Source: Scatophagus argus (Eukaryota; Chordata; Actinopteri; Scatophagidae). Taken from it: a DNA stretch of 64,000 nucleotides. Numbering within the stretch: the first letter of the stretch is position 1; each line of letters begins with the position of its first letter. A program made the position numbers and the translations under genes. The notes below the pieces were generated by a model. That model searched no databases. It was not told the origin of the DNA and worked only from the letters and a program-made list of their open reading frames with translations. Positions 23,501 through 35,500 of the stretch are shown here, piece after piece. The stretch covers positions 20,324,818-20,388,817 of the forward strand of contig NC_058506.1 of the NCBI RefSeq assembly GCF_020382885.2, written 5' to 3'.

Positions 23501-25516
23501 GACAGTTTAAGTGTGAGAATTGATGTGTTCCTTTTCTTATTATTATTAATTCAAGGGTATGTCAGTAACTAACTGGATCGGCCAGGTTCTTACAAAACAA
23601 AGTGGACACACTATGTACAATCTTGAACAACAAAACACTGTTGCTTATGATTGATTTATACTCTTCGTGCATTACTGCATCCAACCACTGTTGTGACTAC
23701 AACAAATACTGAATAGAGTACACACAAAGAAGAAACAGCTTTCTCTCACAGGACTGGGTTTAGAAATGTAAAGTACTGATGGCACAGCTTACTGATTTAT
23801 GACTTGATGCGACAGCTCTGAAATGTTTGACAGAATCTTCACCTTTAAGTCACAGAATAACAGAGATTTGTACAATTGTGGACATCTTCCAAAATCCCAG
23901 TCACAACATTGCCAAACAAAGTCACACAACTTTCACATCCGCTGTCACAATATGAGGAACTAATTGAGTGGATGTAAATACAGCGGGACTTTAAACAGTC
24001 TCTGTCTTCTGCACTCTGCACTGCAATTAGGCCAAAGTTTCTCTAAAGCACTCTGACAGAGATTCAGACTCTAGGGAATAATGTGCACCAAAAACAAAAG
24101 AAACTGTTATCACAGTCACCAGTAAGTAATCAGTTAAAGACAATTTCACAATATGAAACAGAAGAGGCTTTTGTAATCCATCTCCTCCTGTGTGATGACA
24201 CTGACACTACCGGTGTTTATGACCTCTGTGCATTTCCATTTAGACTTTTTGTATGCTTTAAGTTGTCCAGAATTAAATGGCAAATTAATTATCAATTAAT
24301 CGACTTTGAAATCTGCAGCATCTAAATGCACACTCGTCCTGTCTTACCAGACTCTTCTTCAGTCTAGAGCTCAGTCTACAGCACCTGAGCACCTGGGTGT
24401 AAAACATGTCTGCATTCTGCAAAACACCAGATTTGTTCATGTCTGAGCTGAGAATTTGTACTGTTGAAATTAGCAACGCAATGAAAAGCCCCGCTGTCAT
24501 AATGACAAGGTGAATCTTAAGTACATACAGCTGCGTTGCTGCCTGAATCCAGAGGTGCATATTGCTAACTTTCAGATCTGGGTCACGAAGAGGTTAGCCA
24601 AAGAGGAAATGAGATGTTTGAAACGCTAAGCTAGTCAGGTACAAAGTCAGGCCACCTTCACTGTTTTCAAGCCGCTGTGTGCTAACAAAATACAGTAACG
24701 GTTAGTCGATGCAAACGATGACGGTGTTTCATGGTGTAGATGCAATAACGTTGAGCTGCTGGGCCGGTTAGCTTGTAAACGACTATCCCGGACGGCACGC
24801 AGTTACCGTGGAAAAATGTACAACAAACAACGCCGTTATTCATAAATCTTACACTTTGAATTGGCGTTGTTTAGCGCCCAGGGTGCCTCCATAATAACAC
24901 ACATTCACTGGAAAACATGTTCTGTATTACCAGAAGACACAAATCAAATCAAATCGACAAACACCAACACGCCCAGCACCATATATTTAAGCTAAATATT
25001 AACGTGTACTTACTGGTTAGCCACACAATTTAACCTTACTCCCAGGCTTGATCTGATCCTTACCTTCAAACGAACGACACTGCCAAGGGCGGTAGCCACC
25101 ACTCTCTACCAATACTTATTTCGATTTTAGCTAATTTAATTATTCCTTTAAACATTACCTGTAACGTTAGGTCGACACATGAACAAGGAGCGTCTAGCTA
25201 ACATGGGTAAGAAAATGTTTTCAGTCATAATAAACCCCGTCTCAGCTATGACGGTAAACAAAGGTACGTTAATCAGCAAGATAGTGAAAAAGGTTCTGGG
25301 TGTATTCACTTAGGGGTGTCCCCGTACATGAGATGCGTTACAATATCGCTAGCTAGCTAACCTAGTATCTCACCTTAAATGATGAGCTCAAAATCAAACA
25401 TTTCCAAATTGAAATTTAACCCAGGTTGGGCTTCAACACTCACCTAGTGCAATACATAGCGTAAATCCAGTCAATAAAACACGCTTGTAGATGGTATTTG
25501 ACCATTTTGGCTCCAT
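14447..25516 (-). CDS. mpzl1: Myelin protein zero-like 1 (PZR), six coding exons
   Basis: Cell-surface glycoprotein whose phosphorylated ITIMs recruit the tyrosine phosphatase SHP2. Coding exons: 25444-25516, 21644-21825, 19143-19353, 17114-17243, 15146-15251, 14447-14542; phases 1,0,1,2,0 all agree and give 265 aa (human 269). Order: signal peptide (about 1-24), one V-type Ig domain with cysteines in LRCTF and FFCDV, the tryptophan in VSWSF and N-glycosylation sites NGT, a juxtamembrane ESLPQSNTT, one transmembrane helix (exon 4), then RHDYEGCTSLESV. The last exon holds both ITIMs, VIYAQL (Tyr239) and VVYADI (Tyr259), and ends RKN exactly as in human PZR. FFCDVKNPPDI is a near-identical family signature. 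All introns are GT-AG. Start chosen because it begins the hydrophobic leader and its exon ends in phase 1 matching exon 2. Confidence 0.93.
15146..15251 (-). CDS. mpzl1: mpzl1 cytoplasmic exon 5
   Basis: Begins in phase 2 so that the junction codes Gly-Cys-Thr-Ser, matching human GCSTSES, and ends GPLQ in phase 0. It is serine/lysine-rich and disordered in appearance. Donor GTAGGA. Confidence 0.85.
17114..17243 (-). CDS. mpzl1: mpzl1 transmembrane exon 4
   Basis: Encodes a short stalk with an NTT glycosylation site, a helix of about 23 hydrophobic residues (VIVGAVCGALFLLVLIAVGA) and the start of the tail, HNRHDYEG. Two acceptors 2 nt apart are possible (CAG/AGTCTC); the one giving phase 1 is the only one that keeps frame. 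Confidence 0.9.
19143..19353 (-). CDS. mpzl1: mpzl1 Ig domain, second half (exon 3)
   Basis: Carries strands after the C'' edge: FKDRVQF, the DNGTFFC motif (Asp, Cys and N-glycosylation site of strand F) and NPPDI. Acceptor TCTTTGCAG, donor GTGAGT. Confidence 0.9.
21644..21825 (-). CDS. mpzl1: mpzl1 Ig domain, first half (exon 2)
   Basis: Contains the first disulphide cysteine (TLRCTFKS), an NGT glycosylation site and the core tryptophan (VSWSFQ). Acceptor GTTTCACAG, donor GTAAGT. Confidence 0.9.
22068..22215 (+). repeat. Dispersed repeat, copy 1 of 2 in window
   Basis: Shares TACTGCACAGACTC(T/C)GGCTCC followed by AAAT-ACGTCA, CAAGATGGC and TTTTGGCTT with a second copy at about 51,405-51,550, same orientation. 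The spacing of matches is conserved. I recognise the motif as a common teleost repeat but cannot assign it. It lies in an mpzl1 intron. Confidence 0.6.
25444..25516 (-). CDS. mpzl1: mpzl1 first coding exon (signal peptide)
   Basis: Twenty-four residues beginning MEPKWSN, with hydrophobic core VLLTGFTLCIAL, then a phase-1 donor GTGAGT. The frame is open upstream but the next ATG lies in sequence that looks like 5' UTR. Confidence 0.8.
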
Positions 25517-25701
25517 TATGTTGTTGTAAACAGGAGTAGTGCCTCTCCTTTTTTTCCACCCTCCACCGACCGAGTCGTTTCTTCTTCGTGGAAAACTGCC
25601 GCGTCGTGTGCACAGTTCTGAGAGTGACTGCTGCCCCCTACAGGTAAACATGTGCACTGACGGCTTGCAGCTGCAAATGCAGTCATGTGTCAGTCGTTAA
25701 C

Positions 25702-25890
25702 CAGTGGTGGAGGAAGAATTCAGATCTTTCATTTGAATAAAAGTAATAATACCACTTCGCAAAAATACAATGTACAAATAAAGGTCCTCCATTTAAAGTG
25801 TTGCTCAAGTATGTAAGTATAATCAGGAAAAGCAGAAACGTAATAGCATTAAATGCAGGAAAAAGTCCCGTTTTAGCAGTTTGTTTAAAA
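25702..25890. repeat. Dispersed teleost repeat (AAGTAAAAGT-type)
   Basis: Starts CCAGTGGTGGAGGAAGAATT and runs through TTGAATAAAAGTAATAATACC, ordered like the common percomorph repeat TGGTGGAAGAAGTATTCAGAT. Located immediately upstream of the mpzl1 first exon. Confidence 0.55.
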
Positions 25891-26779
25891 ATGGTCATAG
25901 ACTGTATATGTTATATGTTAGTGGTGTGATGAGGACATGAAGGAAGAGCCTTATCGTAAATACTGTTTAAATTTCATGACATTCATCATTCAATGAACAT
26001 TTCAACGTTTTAGGCAGTTTGGACTGTAAAAAGTGGATTCACAGGTTGACACTGGGATTTGACCAACATTTTATATTCAGGATTGATGTTTGACCACTTT
26101 AACAGCATAAAAGCCCCCAAAATTCAAAACAGAATAAAAGCATTCAAGACTTCCAAGACTTTATTCTTGTTGTTGTGAAACTGCATTTACATCTCTGCTG
26201 AAACCCATGCTTATACAATTACTTTGAGTGGAGCAGATTGCAACTCCTGTAGCTGATTTATTATTCATAAAAACAGAACAAAAAAAAGTAGAAACTCCAT
26301 CAAATTGGATGCCATTTAACTCTTGCTAACTATCGGTCAGCAAACGAGAATACCGGTCTAACTCTAGAACAGATCTTATGTCACATAACAATTTGCTGAT
26401 TTATCACGTATAAAAGGAACAACAAAACCTGCACCTGAAAGCTCAAACTGTGCACTTGAGTGAGTCAGCGTTAAGTGGCAACAACAATAATGATAAATAG
26501 CAAAAATCAAAAACGATCAAATTTGCTGTCAGCAGAACTGAAAGTTTATTACAGCTTAACACATATTTTGCGGTTGTCAAATTTCAGTTTCACATGTCGA
26601 GTGACTACAAAGACTACGATGAAACGTTTGTCAGTGAACACGGGGTTATGAAAATGATAAACAGCACATTTCCCACAAGCGAGACTCCTCAATAAGCAAA
26701 TCCTCATACTTCATAATTAAACTGCACAATCAAACGTGGGCTTTGAGTGCACTTTCTTTGTTGTGACTTTCTATTAATA

Positions 26780-26781
<2 letters not shown>

Positions 26782-26812
<31 letters not shown>
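26782..26812. repeat. Poly(A) tract
   Basis: Thirty-one uninterrupted A. No retroposed coding sequence was recognised directly to its left. Confidence 0.9.
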
Positions 26813-26813
<1 letters not shown>

Positions 26814-29469
26814 CAGGAGGTAGTACACAGTGTGAGCTTCCAGACCACAAATGTCTCCATTCAACATCCATTTATCAAACAATCCCGCAATGTTAGACCA
26901 GAAATAATTCTGTAAAAATCAGCTCTTAAACATGACCGAAACAAATTAGTGAAGGTCTATGATGACTGCAGAGAATCCTGCTATTAATGCCATATGGGCC
27001 AAATCAGTTAGTGTAATAGACAGACGTCAGAGGGACATTAAGAGTCACAAATAAAATGAAAACACATCAAGCCAATAACGCAATAAGGCTGTCAGAGAAA
27101 ATAAAGTCCAGAATTCACTCGGTGTCAGTATCAGCCCACAATCAGTTTCCTGTCAGTGCAACTCAGGCTGACTCGCCCACACATCCACATTATCTCATAA
27201 CACAATGGATGACTTATCATAAATATCAGCTCACAATATCTACAGTATAGACATATGCAACATGAGGAAATGTAATACATGCAAGTAATTAAAACAAAAA
27301 AAATAAAAATACAGTGATCCGTGTCCTCGAACGTTTACAGACCGTGTAATAATAAGAATCCCTCCTTCCATCTGAGGATTTTACAAGACGAGAAAATCTG
27401 ACTCCTATTTTCCAGTCCAGGACACTGAATCATGAGATCATGGCTGCAGATTATCGGGGAATAATTAACATCTTCAGAGGTTCGACAACATTGAAACGAT
27501 TACTGGTGGTTCTCAAAAATCATTTAGTTTCATCCCGGTTCTCTGGTCGTTTTGTGACTTCAGCTCCTTTTAACAGCAGCAGTCTGCACTTCTCAGTTCG
27601 TATTAATTAAACATACCACTTTGCTGATTTTAACCCAACCACAAGAGATGCAGTGGCCACCTGAACGTTACGAATGTGGGCGTCTAGCAGCTGACCAAGT
27701 GCCACCTCTCGAGTTGCGTAATAACTTTTTTATGTGGTGGCCTGGATTAAGAGCCATGTCAACCCCCGTACAACTTCCCATCATTGCACTCATTTATCCC
27801 AGAAGAAAAACAGCTGTTTTCCTCCACCTCTAAACACTGACGAGTTTCAATGTGGCTGCTCGTGCAGTCCTGCCTCTCTCAGCCTTTCTGTGGTTAATCA
27901 AACTGCCCGGATGAAACATTGATTGTTAACGAGGACACAACGTAATTGCCGATTTTCAGTTGGGTTTAAGCTCTCAGTGCTCCTCCAAAGCAAGCCCTCA
28001 TCACGTCGCCTAACAGCGTCTGAAACTCCCATTTTCACTCTGCGTCAACAGCAACTTTTTGTTCTTAAGCCCCCCTGAAACAGACCATAAGACACGCCCT
28101 CCTCGAGCAACAACTGGACAGGTGTGTGTGTGTGTGTGTAGGTGTGTGTAGGTGTGCAAGGCGATAGGGTTCAAACGTATGTTTGGTTCCATGAGTTAAT
28201 TTGACGAAGCCTCCTCACAGATCTGATGTTTTCACCTTCACTGGACTTTAGGTCACAAGCTTCACGTATGTCACCATTAATTCATGGAACACGTTTCCAT
28301 CTTCATCTTTAAAAATTATAAATAATACTTAGACCTAGCCAGATCAATTACGGGCTGCTTCTGACACACTGCCACCCTGAAATTAAATCCATTAGTAGCT
28401 TCAGAGATAACAGAACTTCTTGTAGTGATGGATGAACCTTGTACACACACTATAGATAAGAAAAGTTGGCCATCTGCGAGTTGGGATGAAAATTTGCGAG
28501 TGTTTTGTGTTAGTGTGCCCTTCCGTCATTTATTTTTAAAAAGTAATTTAAGAGCTTTAGAATTACTTCAGCAAAGTCCAACCAAGGTCAAGTCAAAACG
28601 GCAAACAATAAAAGGAGCAAAGCTCCGCTTTCCTCCTCACCCAATTCTTCCTTTACCCGACGTGAACTGGACTAACTAGTGTTTCCGTGGTTTCCTTTGA
28701 CAAGAAACAAGCGTGGAGCTGAGAAACAAAACATCGGACGTGAGCGAATTTCTGCAGCTTTAAAAGAACAGAACAAACGCTTCTGTCAGACGACTCGCGA
28801 TACAGTAGAAGATGCTCGAGAAATGGAGGCTATTGCTCAAATTTTGTTATGTTCCTTCTTTTCCATCCCAGCTAAGTTGTGTCCAAGTATTTTCCATGAA
28901 TTTCCTTCATTCACGTCTTTGTCACAGGATTAAATGACCAGAACAAAGCGGAAAATGTCACAGGAAAACAGCCAGAAATAGTAGGAAGAAAAAAAAAAAA
29001 AGAGGGAAAGAACGAGCGGGTGGAACAAGGAAGCGATTATCAACCGCTTTGGGAAGAAAAAGAAGAAAAGTTATGCATCCAACCGTTTTTCGATTTACCT
29101 GGAAAGAGAAGTTGCAGATGAAAAGTGCTTTAGAAGACGACAAACCTTTTTTCTTTTTTGGTTGAGCTAACACAGACAGTCATATCTACAGTAGAAACAA
29201 GACACAGACAGACTTTACTTTCATCCCATCCCTCCGTCCAGAGTCACACATTTGGTTATTTACATTTTTTTTTTTTTAAGTAGTGTTCTTCATTATTCTT
29301 TCCACGTTCCAAGACTCTTAATGTACACCGAAGGCTCCGCTGTCCACGTCCCTCCAAACTCTTCCTCTGTGGTTATGGGGAGGAGGAAGGGTCAGGTCAA
29401 TAATGTTACTGGGCCAGTGATAAGAGAAAAACAGGGAATGAAACTGAAGGCAGTTTTCACTCAGTGGTA

Positions 29470-29571
29470 TCATGTCTCTGGAAGCTGGTTGATGTCAGTC
29501 AAGTTGGTGTCATTGAGGATCACTCTGATTCGATCCAGGGAGTCCGCCTGTCGTATTCGCTCCAACTGGAC
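29470..29571 (-). CDS. rabep1: rabep1 last coding exon
   Basis: Thirty-three residues, VQLERIRQADSLDR through TDINQLPET, and stop; almost identical to human RABEP1 at its C terminus. Acceptor GTCCACAG. Confidence 0.95.
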   Translation of the reverse strand, partial: VQLERIRQADSLDRIRVILNDTNLTDINQLPET

Positions 29572-32500
29572 CTGTGGACACGGACAAGCGCTCATTTGTA
29601 ATTTGGGTGTAGTTTTCAGCTTTCAAAAGGTTGAAGGTTGAAGGTTGAAACCAAGGTTGAAACCAAACCAACACTCTTGAAATTAAATGATCTTTGTTAG
29701 GTGAGGTGGACCCACAATACACACTCACACATGGGACTGGACAAATGAAACCTGTTCCAGTTCTAAAGGACCCTGATTCAAATGTTTCTGGGACAGGATT
29801 CGTCTTATAAGGAGAAAATCAAGAATTTCCACAAACTGGCTAAAGGCTCACAAAAGCACCGCGGCTTTTAGAGGAAGTTACTCAAATAGATGTGAGGCTC
29901 ACTGATGTGACTGATGTGTTAACTGAGGAACTATGGAACCCAGGAATAAGACACATCAGGTTTAAACAGGATGATCTAACAGGATCAATTCATTTTGGGT
30001 TTGGTCAGCAATTTGGCCTTTTTAAAGTGGGATTTCTGCTGTCAGACTGTCAGTCAGATTGCTTTCCATTTTCCACCAGCGACACAGGACACACAGCATT
30101 CGCTTCCAAACGTCCGTGAAGAAACGAGCAAAACTACTTTGGAAATAAGAGCAAAGAAGAAGAATATTCCCTGAAGAGGCAAAAAGCACAGCAGGGGTTT
30201 ACATCAGGATGGAGTAGAAGTAAACATGAGGATAAAAAGAAAAGGTTTGTTCATTCATTATGGATGAACAATATTCATAATGGAAACATGAAAGCAGACA
30301 GAGTTGCACCGTAAACTGAGATTTCGTACCCAGTGGCAGACAGATCTGCACAACAATGCTTAGAGGGAACAAACTGAAACACTGACGCCGTCGTGATTCT
30401 GTAGCCACCACACGGTGCAGTGCACAGCCATCATGATAACTTAAAGCAAAACACGTGTCTATTGCCACTTTATTTATGCTTTTTAAATAACTGTTTGTAT
30501 GCAAACGGGGGGCTCTCACTTACCTGAAGGGTCTGAGAAAGTTTGACAAAGTCCTTCTGCACCTGCTCGCTGACATCCAGCTCCGTCTGCAGCCGCTGGG
30601 ATTTGTCTCGCTCATCCAGCACCTGAGCCTCCAGTGCACCCTGCAGTGAAAACACACACACGCACGCACGCGCACACACACACGGATTCAATTAGAAAGG
30701 TTAAATGGACACAGTAAATTGCAATAATAATTTTTCAGTATCACAGAGAGACTGATATAAATATTTAACCTGAAAGCATTTAGTGAATAATTTAAAACGT
30801 TGTCTATGAACGACTGGTTGAATGAACACTTCAGTGTCATCACAGAAGCTCACAAGTGGCTTTGGATTTGCTGTCGGGCTGTAAAATATGTACAGTCTGC
30901 ACATACAGCTTCTCCCTTGTGTGCATAACACACGATGCTCAACTTCATCTAACATACCACCTCTTTAATTTCACATAAGGATATGCTGTATACTGCGCCT
31001 CCTACAGGACCTTCTGAGCTCTGATATCACTGTTCACATTCACCAGGGGACATCTTCAGGTAAGAGACTCACCTTTGCAGCCGTGAGCTCTTTGAGCTGC
31101 TGCTCCAAACTGGTCCTCAGGCTCTGGAGGCTCTCCAGCTCCTCCGTCTTCTCTGCTAGGCTGCTCTGCAACTACATTGACAACAGATACATAAGTAATA
31201 TACCAGTAACACACAAAGGTGCTGGAAATTATACTTTTTGTTGCTCTACACTTAATCAGACACTTCAGTGGACATTTAAGTCAAACACTTCATGTCGTCA
31301 TCATTTTATTCCCTGATTCCCTTCCCCCTCGTCTCACCTCAGGCAAGTGCGTAAACTTCTCCTGCAGGATTTTCTAAAAGAAGCTAAAACACTCTGAGGG
31401 GAAGCGCGGAGTCATGCCATGTACGTGTGATCGAGTAAAAATACGTATTAATGATTATTTAAAAATCAGAATCAGTTAAAACCGACGACACACAAGCGCC
31501 GAGCACATCAGAAAAGCGCTGTGACTCTGACTCTTCGTGAAAAGATCACAGGACACCACAGAGTAAGTAAGTAGAGTCATTACCTTCTCCTTCTCTGTCT
31601 TCACTCGCTCCAGCTCGGTCTTCAGACTGGAGAAGGACGCTGTGGGAAGGAGACGTCATCAGCTGCTGTGTGTGTTTCGTGTGCAACAGACAACCACACA
31701 ACAAACATCTACAAGCTAACACGCTGAATGAGCCAGCTGACTGGTCGCCCTTAAAGTGGAGACATCTGCTCCTCTCTGTGTGTGTGTGTTGTTTTAGCAA
31801 TCTAAACACAGTAAAATTTGTCAAAAAACGGCAAGAAAACAAACAGAAACAACAACACATTAGTAAGGTTCAGGTTGTGAGTGCGCACACACACACACCA
31901 TTTCACTAAGCTGCCCCAACAGTGTTATTTATCAACAGAATGTATGAACACTCTGATCTAATATCTGAATTTACAGTGAAACACAACACAAACAAACAGA
32001 AAGGTCAGTTAATTTATATATTAATGCGTATTTTAGAGCCGTTCCAAGACAGATCAAAACGTGTGAGGGAGAAGCGCTAAGCTGGAGTGTCACTACAGTT
32101 ATTAGTCTGACAGCTAATTAACACACACACACATACAAGCAGTTAAAGTGGGCTCATTCTAAGTGTTGGTCATACCTTCCAAGATGTCTGAATGATCAGT
32201 GGAGAAGAAACAAAAGCAGAAACAGAAGAGAATGTAAAAAAAAAAAAATCCAGAAAATGAAAAATATGTGTGCTGGATAAATCCCAAGTGAAACTGATTG
32301 GTTATGTATGTACAGAACAGCTGATGAGCGGTTAGCGACTGATCCAAGCGGACACTTGAACCCGTGAGTCTCACCGATCTCCTCCTTGCAGCCTTCGATC
32401 TCCAGCTGCAGAGTCTCCTCCAGGTTCTCCTTCAGACACTGCTCCGCCTGGATCTGCTCCTTCAGAAACAGGATCTCAGCCTTCAGCTTCTCCTCCATGT

Positions 32501-35500
32501 GGTCGGCAGACGTCCGTAAGGCCACCAGGTCCTCACGCAGCCGCAGCACCACGCCGTGCAGCTCCTGAGGACAAATTCAGTGAGGTTACAGGTTGGCAAA
32601 GAGACGAGGGACGTTAATGTGGAAAGACAGACACAGCAGTTAGTTTCTTCCTTGAAGTGTGTAAGTCTGAAAATGTAATGTGATGTTGTATACTGATGGC
32701 AAACACCCGATGAAATACAAAAACTTTTGGTTTCACATCACACTCTCAACGGCAACATTTTCCTGTATTTAGGCGACGCTTTGCGTGAATGAATGCGGGT
32801 GGAAAATCTGCATGGAATTTGTAAATAAATAAGGAGAGTGTAGACACAGGAAAGTGTTTTTATATTTTAGCCATTATTATTTCATATTTTGTCACATGCT
32901 TAATTGAAAATTTTCAGTTATTTGAGTGACTATGAGTGAGTAGCTTTCATTTGTCGAAATTTTTAATATTCCTGAAAATTTGCGGAAAAAGTGCTGCATG
33001 TATCTGGATATGCAATCGCTTCAAAGTTCTCCCTCATACTAACATTGTTTTTACATCTCAACACAGTTAAATAAAGCTTTAAATGTTACGTGAGCAGCTT
33101 GCTTCACCACCACCGAGCTGAAAATGTCACTGGATCATCAGAGCTTCTCCACCTCCACTGCAGCACGGGCCCACACTGCTGCCAGATACACAACCACACA
33201 ACCAATCCAGCAAGAGGCCAACAGGAACAAGAAACAGCGTGGGAGGAGGTGTGTGTGTGTGTGTGTGTTTGAGTGCGTGTGTGTGTTTGAGGGAGCAGAC
33301 AGTTGTTAAAGAAAAAAAAGATGGTAATCTCAGCTATTGGAGTCACAAAGGAGTCACCAGCGAAGTGACTGGCTCCTGGTGGTTTATTTTTATATGACCT
33401 GCTGTCAGTCTCTCTATGTGGGACGTGTGGTTGACGCCGCGGCTCATACAAATGGAGTTCAGACTCTGCTTACGAAGAGCAGCAGGCTGTAGAGAGAAAT
33501 GGAGCACACAGAAGTATCTCCTCATACAAGCCCAAAACATACTAATGCAGTTAGAGCACAGAAGTCCAACTGTGACTGTAGGAGCCAAACCCAATGTCAT
33601 GGGGAAGCATGGTGACTCTGTATATGTTGTGGGTACCATAGGGGGCGCTGTGGTCATTCAGGCCATAAAAGGGTATACCGGTATATGTAATGGGAAATCG
33701 GGGGCCATCAGGTGTTGTGTGACCCTGGAAGGGCAAACGGTTTTTGACCACTAGGGCACAGGTGCTGAATGTTGGGAGGATGCATGGACACATTTTGTTG
33801 TTGCACCGAGAATAAACCTTGTATGGAACAGTCAATGGAGACGTGTGGACTCATTCCTGATCTAGGAAGGAAATTGGGACAACTTAGCGCCTCAGATAGG
33901 TCACTCTGGGGTCCAACCCCTCAGCTGCTTGTAGTAGACTAAGCTCCTATAGTGACCTTGGGTTCAGCAAAATAATCTCAACTCAAGCTTTTCTTCTGCT
34001 TTTCTGCACAGGACAAAGACTGTGGATTTTGTCCCCCTCATTTCTATTAAAAATGCCTTTAAGAAGGATCTCTTAGAGAACCTCTACTTCACCCTGTAAA
34101 AAACAACCACAACTGGATGCTAATTGCACTCTGATGTGGCACTAATATTAACGTACAATAATGATATTATAATACGCATACCAGACATTAATGGAATCAT
34201 GTTAACCTTGGATTTCTTATCATCTTTACCGCTTCCTGTTGCCATTCAGTTACATCTCAACCAATCATCCTCTCTGATGTGAGTTCAACATAACCATAAG
34301 GGTCGGCTGACTTCTTTAAACTAGCACCTACTAGCATCTCTTTGAAAAATTCAAATATGGAACAAAAGCTGCTTGAGGCTCAAAAAGACTTGACAGTTTT
34401 CTGTTGTTTGAATCTGGACCTATTGGATCAAACAACAAGCAAACAAGACTGCAAGCTTGACGAAACATTTGAGTCTCTGCACTTGCGTTGGGGCGTCAGG
34501 TAGGTGTGGTTTGGGCTTTGCGTACTTCCACAGTGTTGGGCATCTGGAAGTCCTCCTGCTGCTGCAGCTCCGAGTGCAGCCTGTGTTTCCCCTGCAGGCT
34601 CTCGTTGTCTCTCTGCAGTCGGCTCAGCTCATCGGCCACCTGCTCCCTCGACTTCACCAGCACTGCCTGAAACAAAACAAACCACTCCATCTCATCATCT
34701 GTCAGTTTGTCTGTCATATGTGACCACGCTGACGAGTGACTCACCGGCTAACGTCTACTTTCAGAGTCACGCCTGATTGTTCCTGCACAGGTCGAACATT
34801 ATGACTCGATCACGTCACGTTTCTCTGGCTCAAAGCCACATGCGGAAAAAGGAACGTCTCATTCATCTTACAGTTTGTTTCGTACGTTTTTATCGTACAG
34901 CTGGCAGCTGCACATTCCTCATCAGCTCTGTTGCTTTTCTTACTGTGTTGCCTTCACACTCTTGAAAATAATCCGCGAGAAAATGTGAGTGCATTTAGGT
35001 TATTTAACGATTAATTTTGCAGTGGTTTTGTCCTTTTAGGTTTAAACTGGACCTGAAACACTCACGCAGTCAACTGATTGGTGGACTGAGGCAGATTATT
35101 TTTACCTGAAGTGTGTCACCTCAGAAACTGTGATGGACCTGATTTTTCTTACCTTTGCATTACTTGGCATTTGGCAGTAATTACAGCAATGTACAGTGCA
35201 GAAATGTGAACATTTCTGACGTGGTAGACGAGTACCTCCAGGACATATTTCACATAATTTTTACAAGTCTTGTAACTGAGAGCTCCATCGTGTCAGCACA
35301 TATTTGTGGTGGGAAGGAACAGTGATGTTACTGCCGCAGAGAAAACTAAAGCCAGAACATCAACCCTGAGAGGCACGAGTGTTCACGAGCTGCATTTCGG
35401 TTTGGCCTCATGTTTGATAACCACGCAAGAGCCTGACGTCATGACAAAAATCTGATATGTTTATCTGAAAGGCTAAAGTTTTTCCAGCATTAACAAACTC

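Larger units (their letters stand above)
25517..29469. other. Intergenic stretch between mpzl1 and rabep1
   Basis: No coding exon seen. The right part is presumably the rabep1 3' UTR; minus-strand AATAAA words occur near 26,160, 26,257 and 26,547. It includes a decayed AAGTAAAAGT-type repeat (about 25,702-25,890) and a 31-base A run at 26,782. Confidence 0.5.

Noticed and set aside
26782..26812. Poly(A) tract as the tail of a processed pseudogene
   Set aside because: No open frame or coding remnant precedes it and no target duplication was seen.
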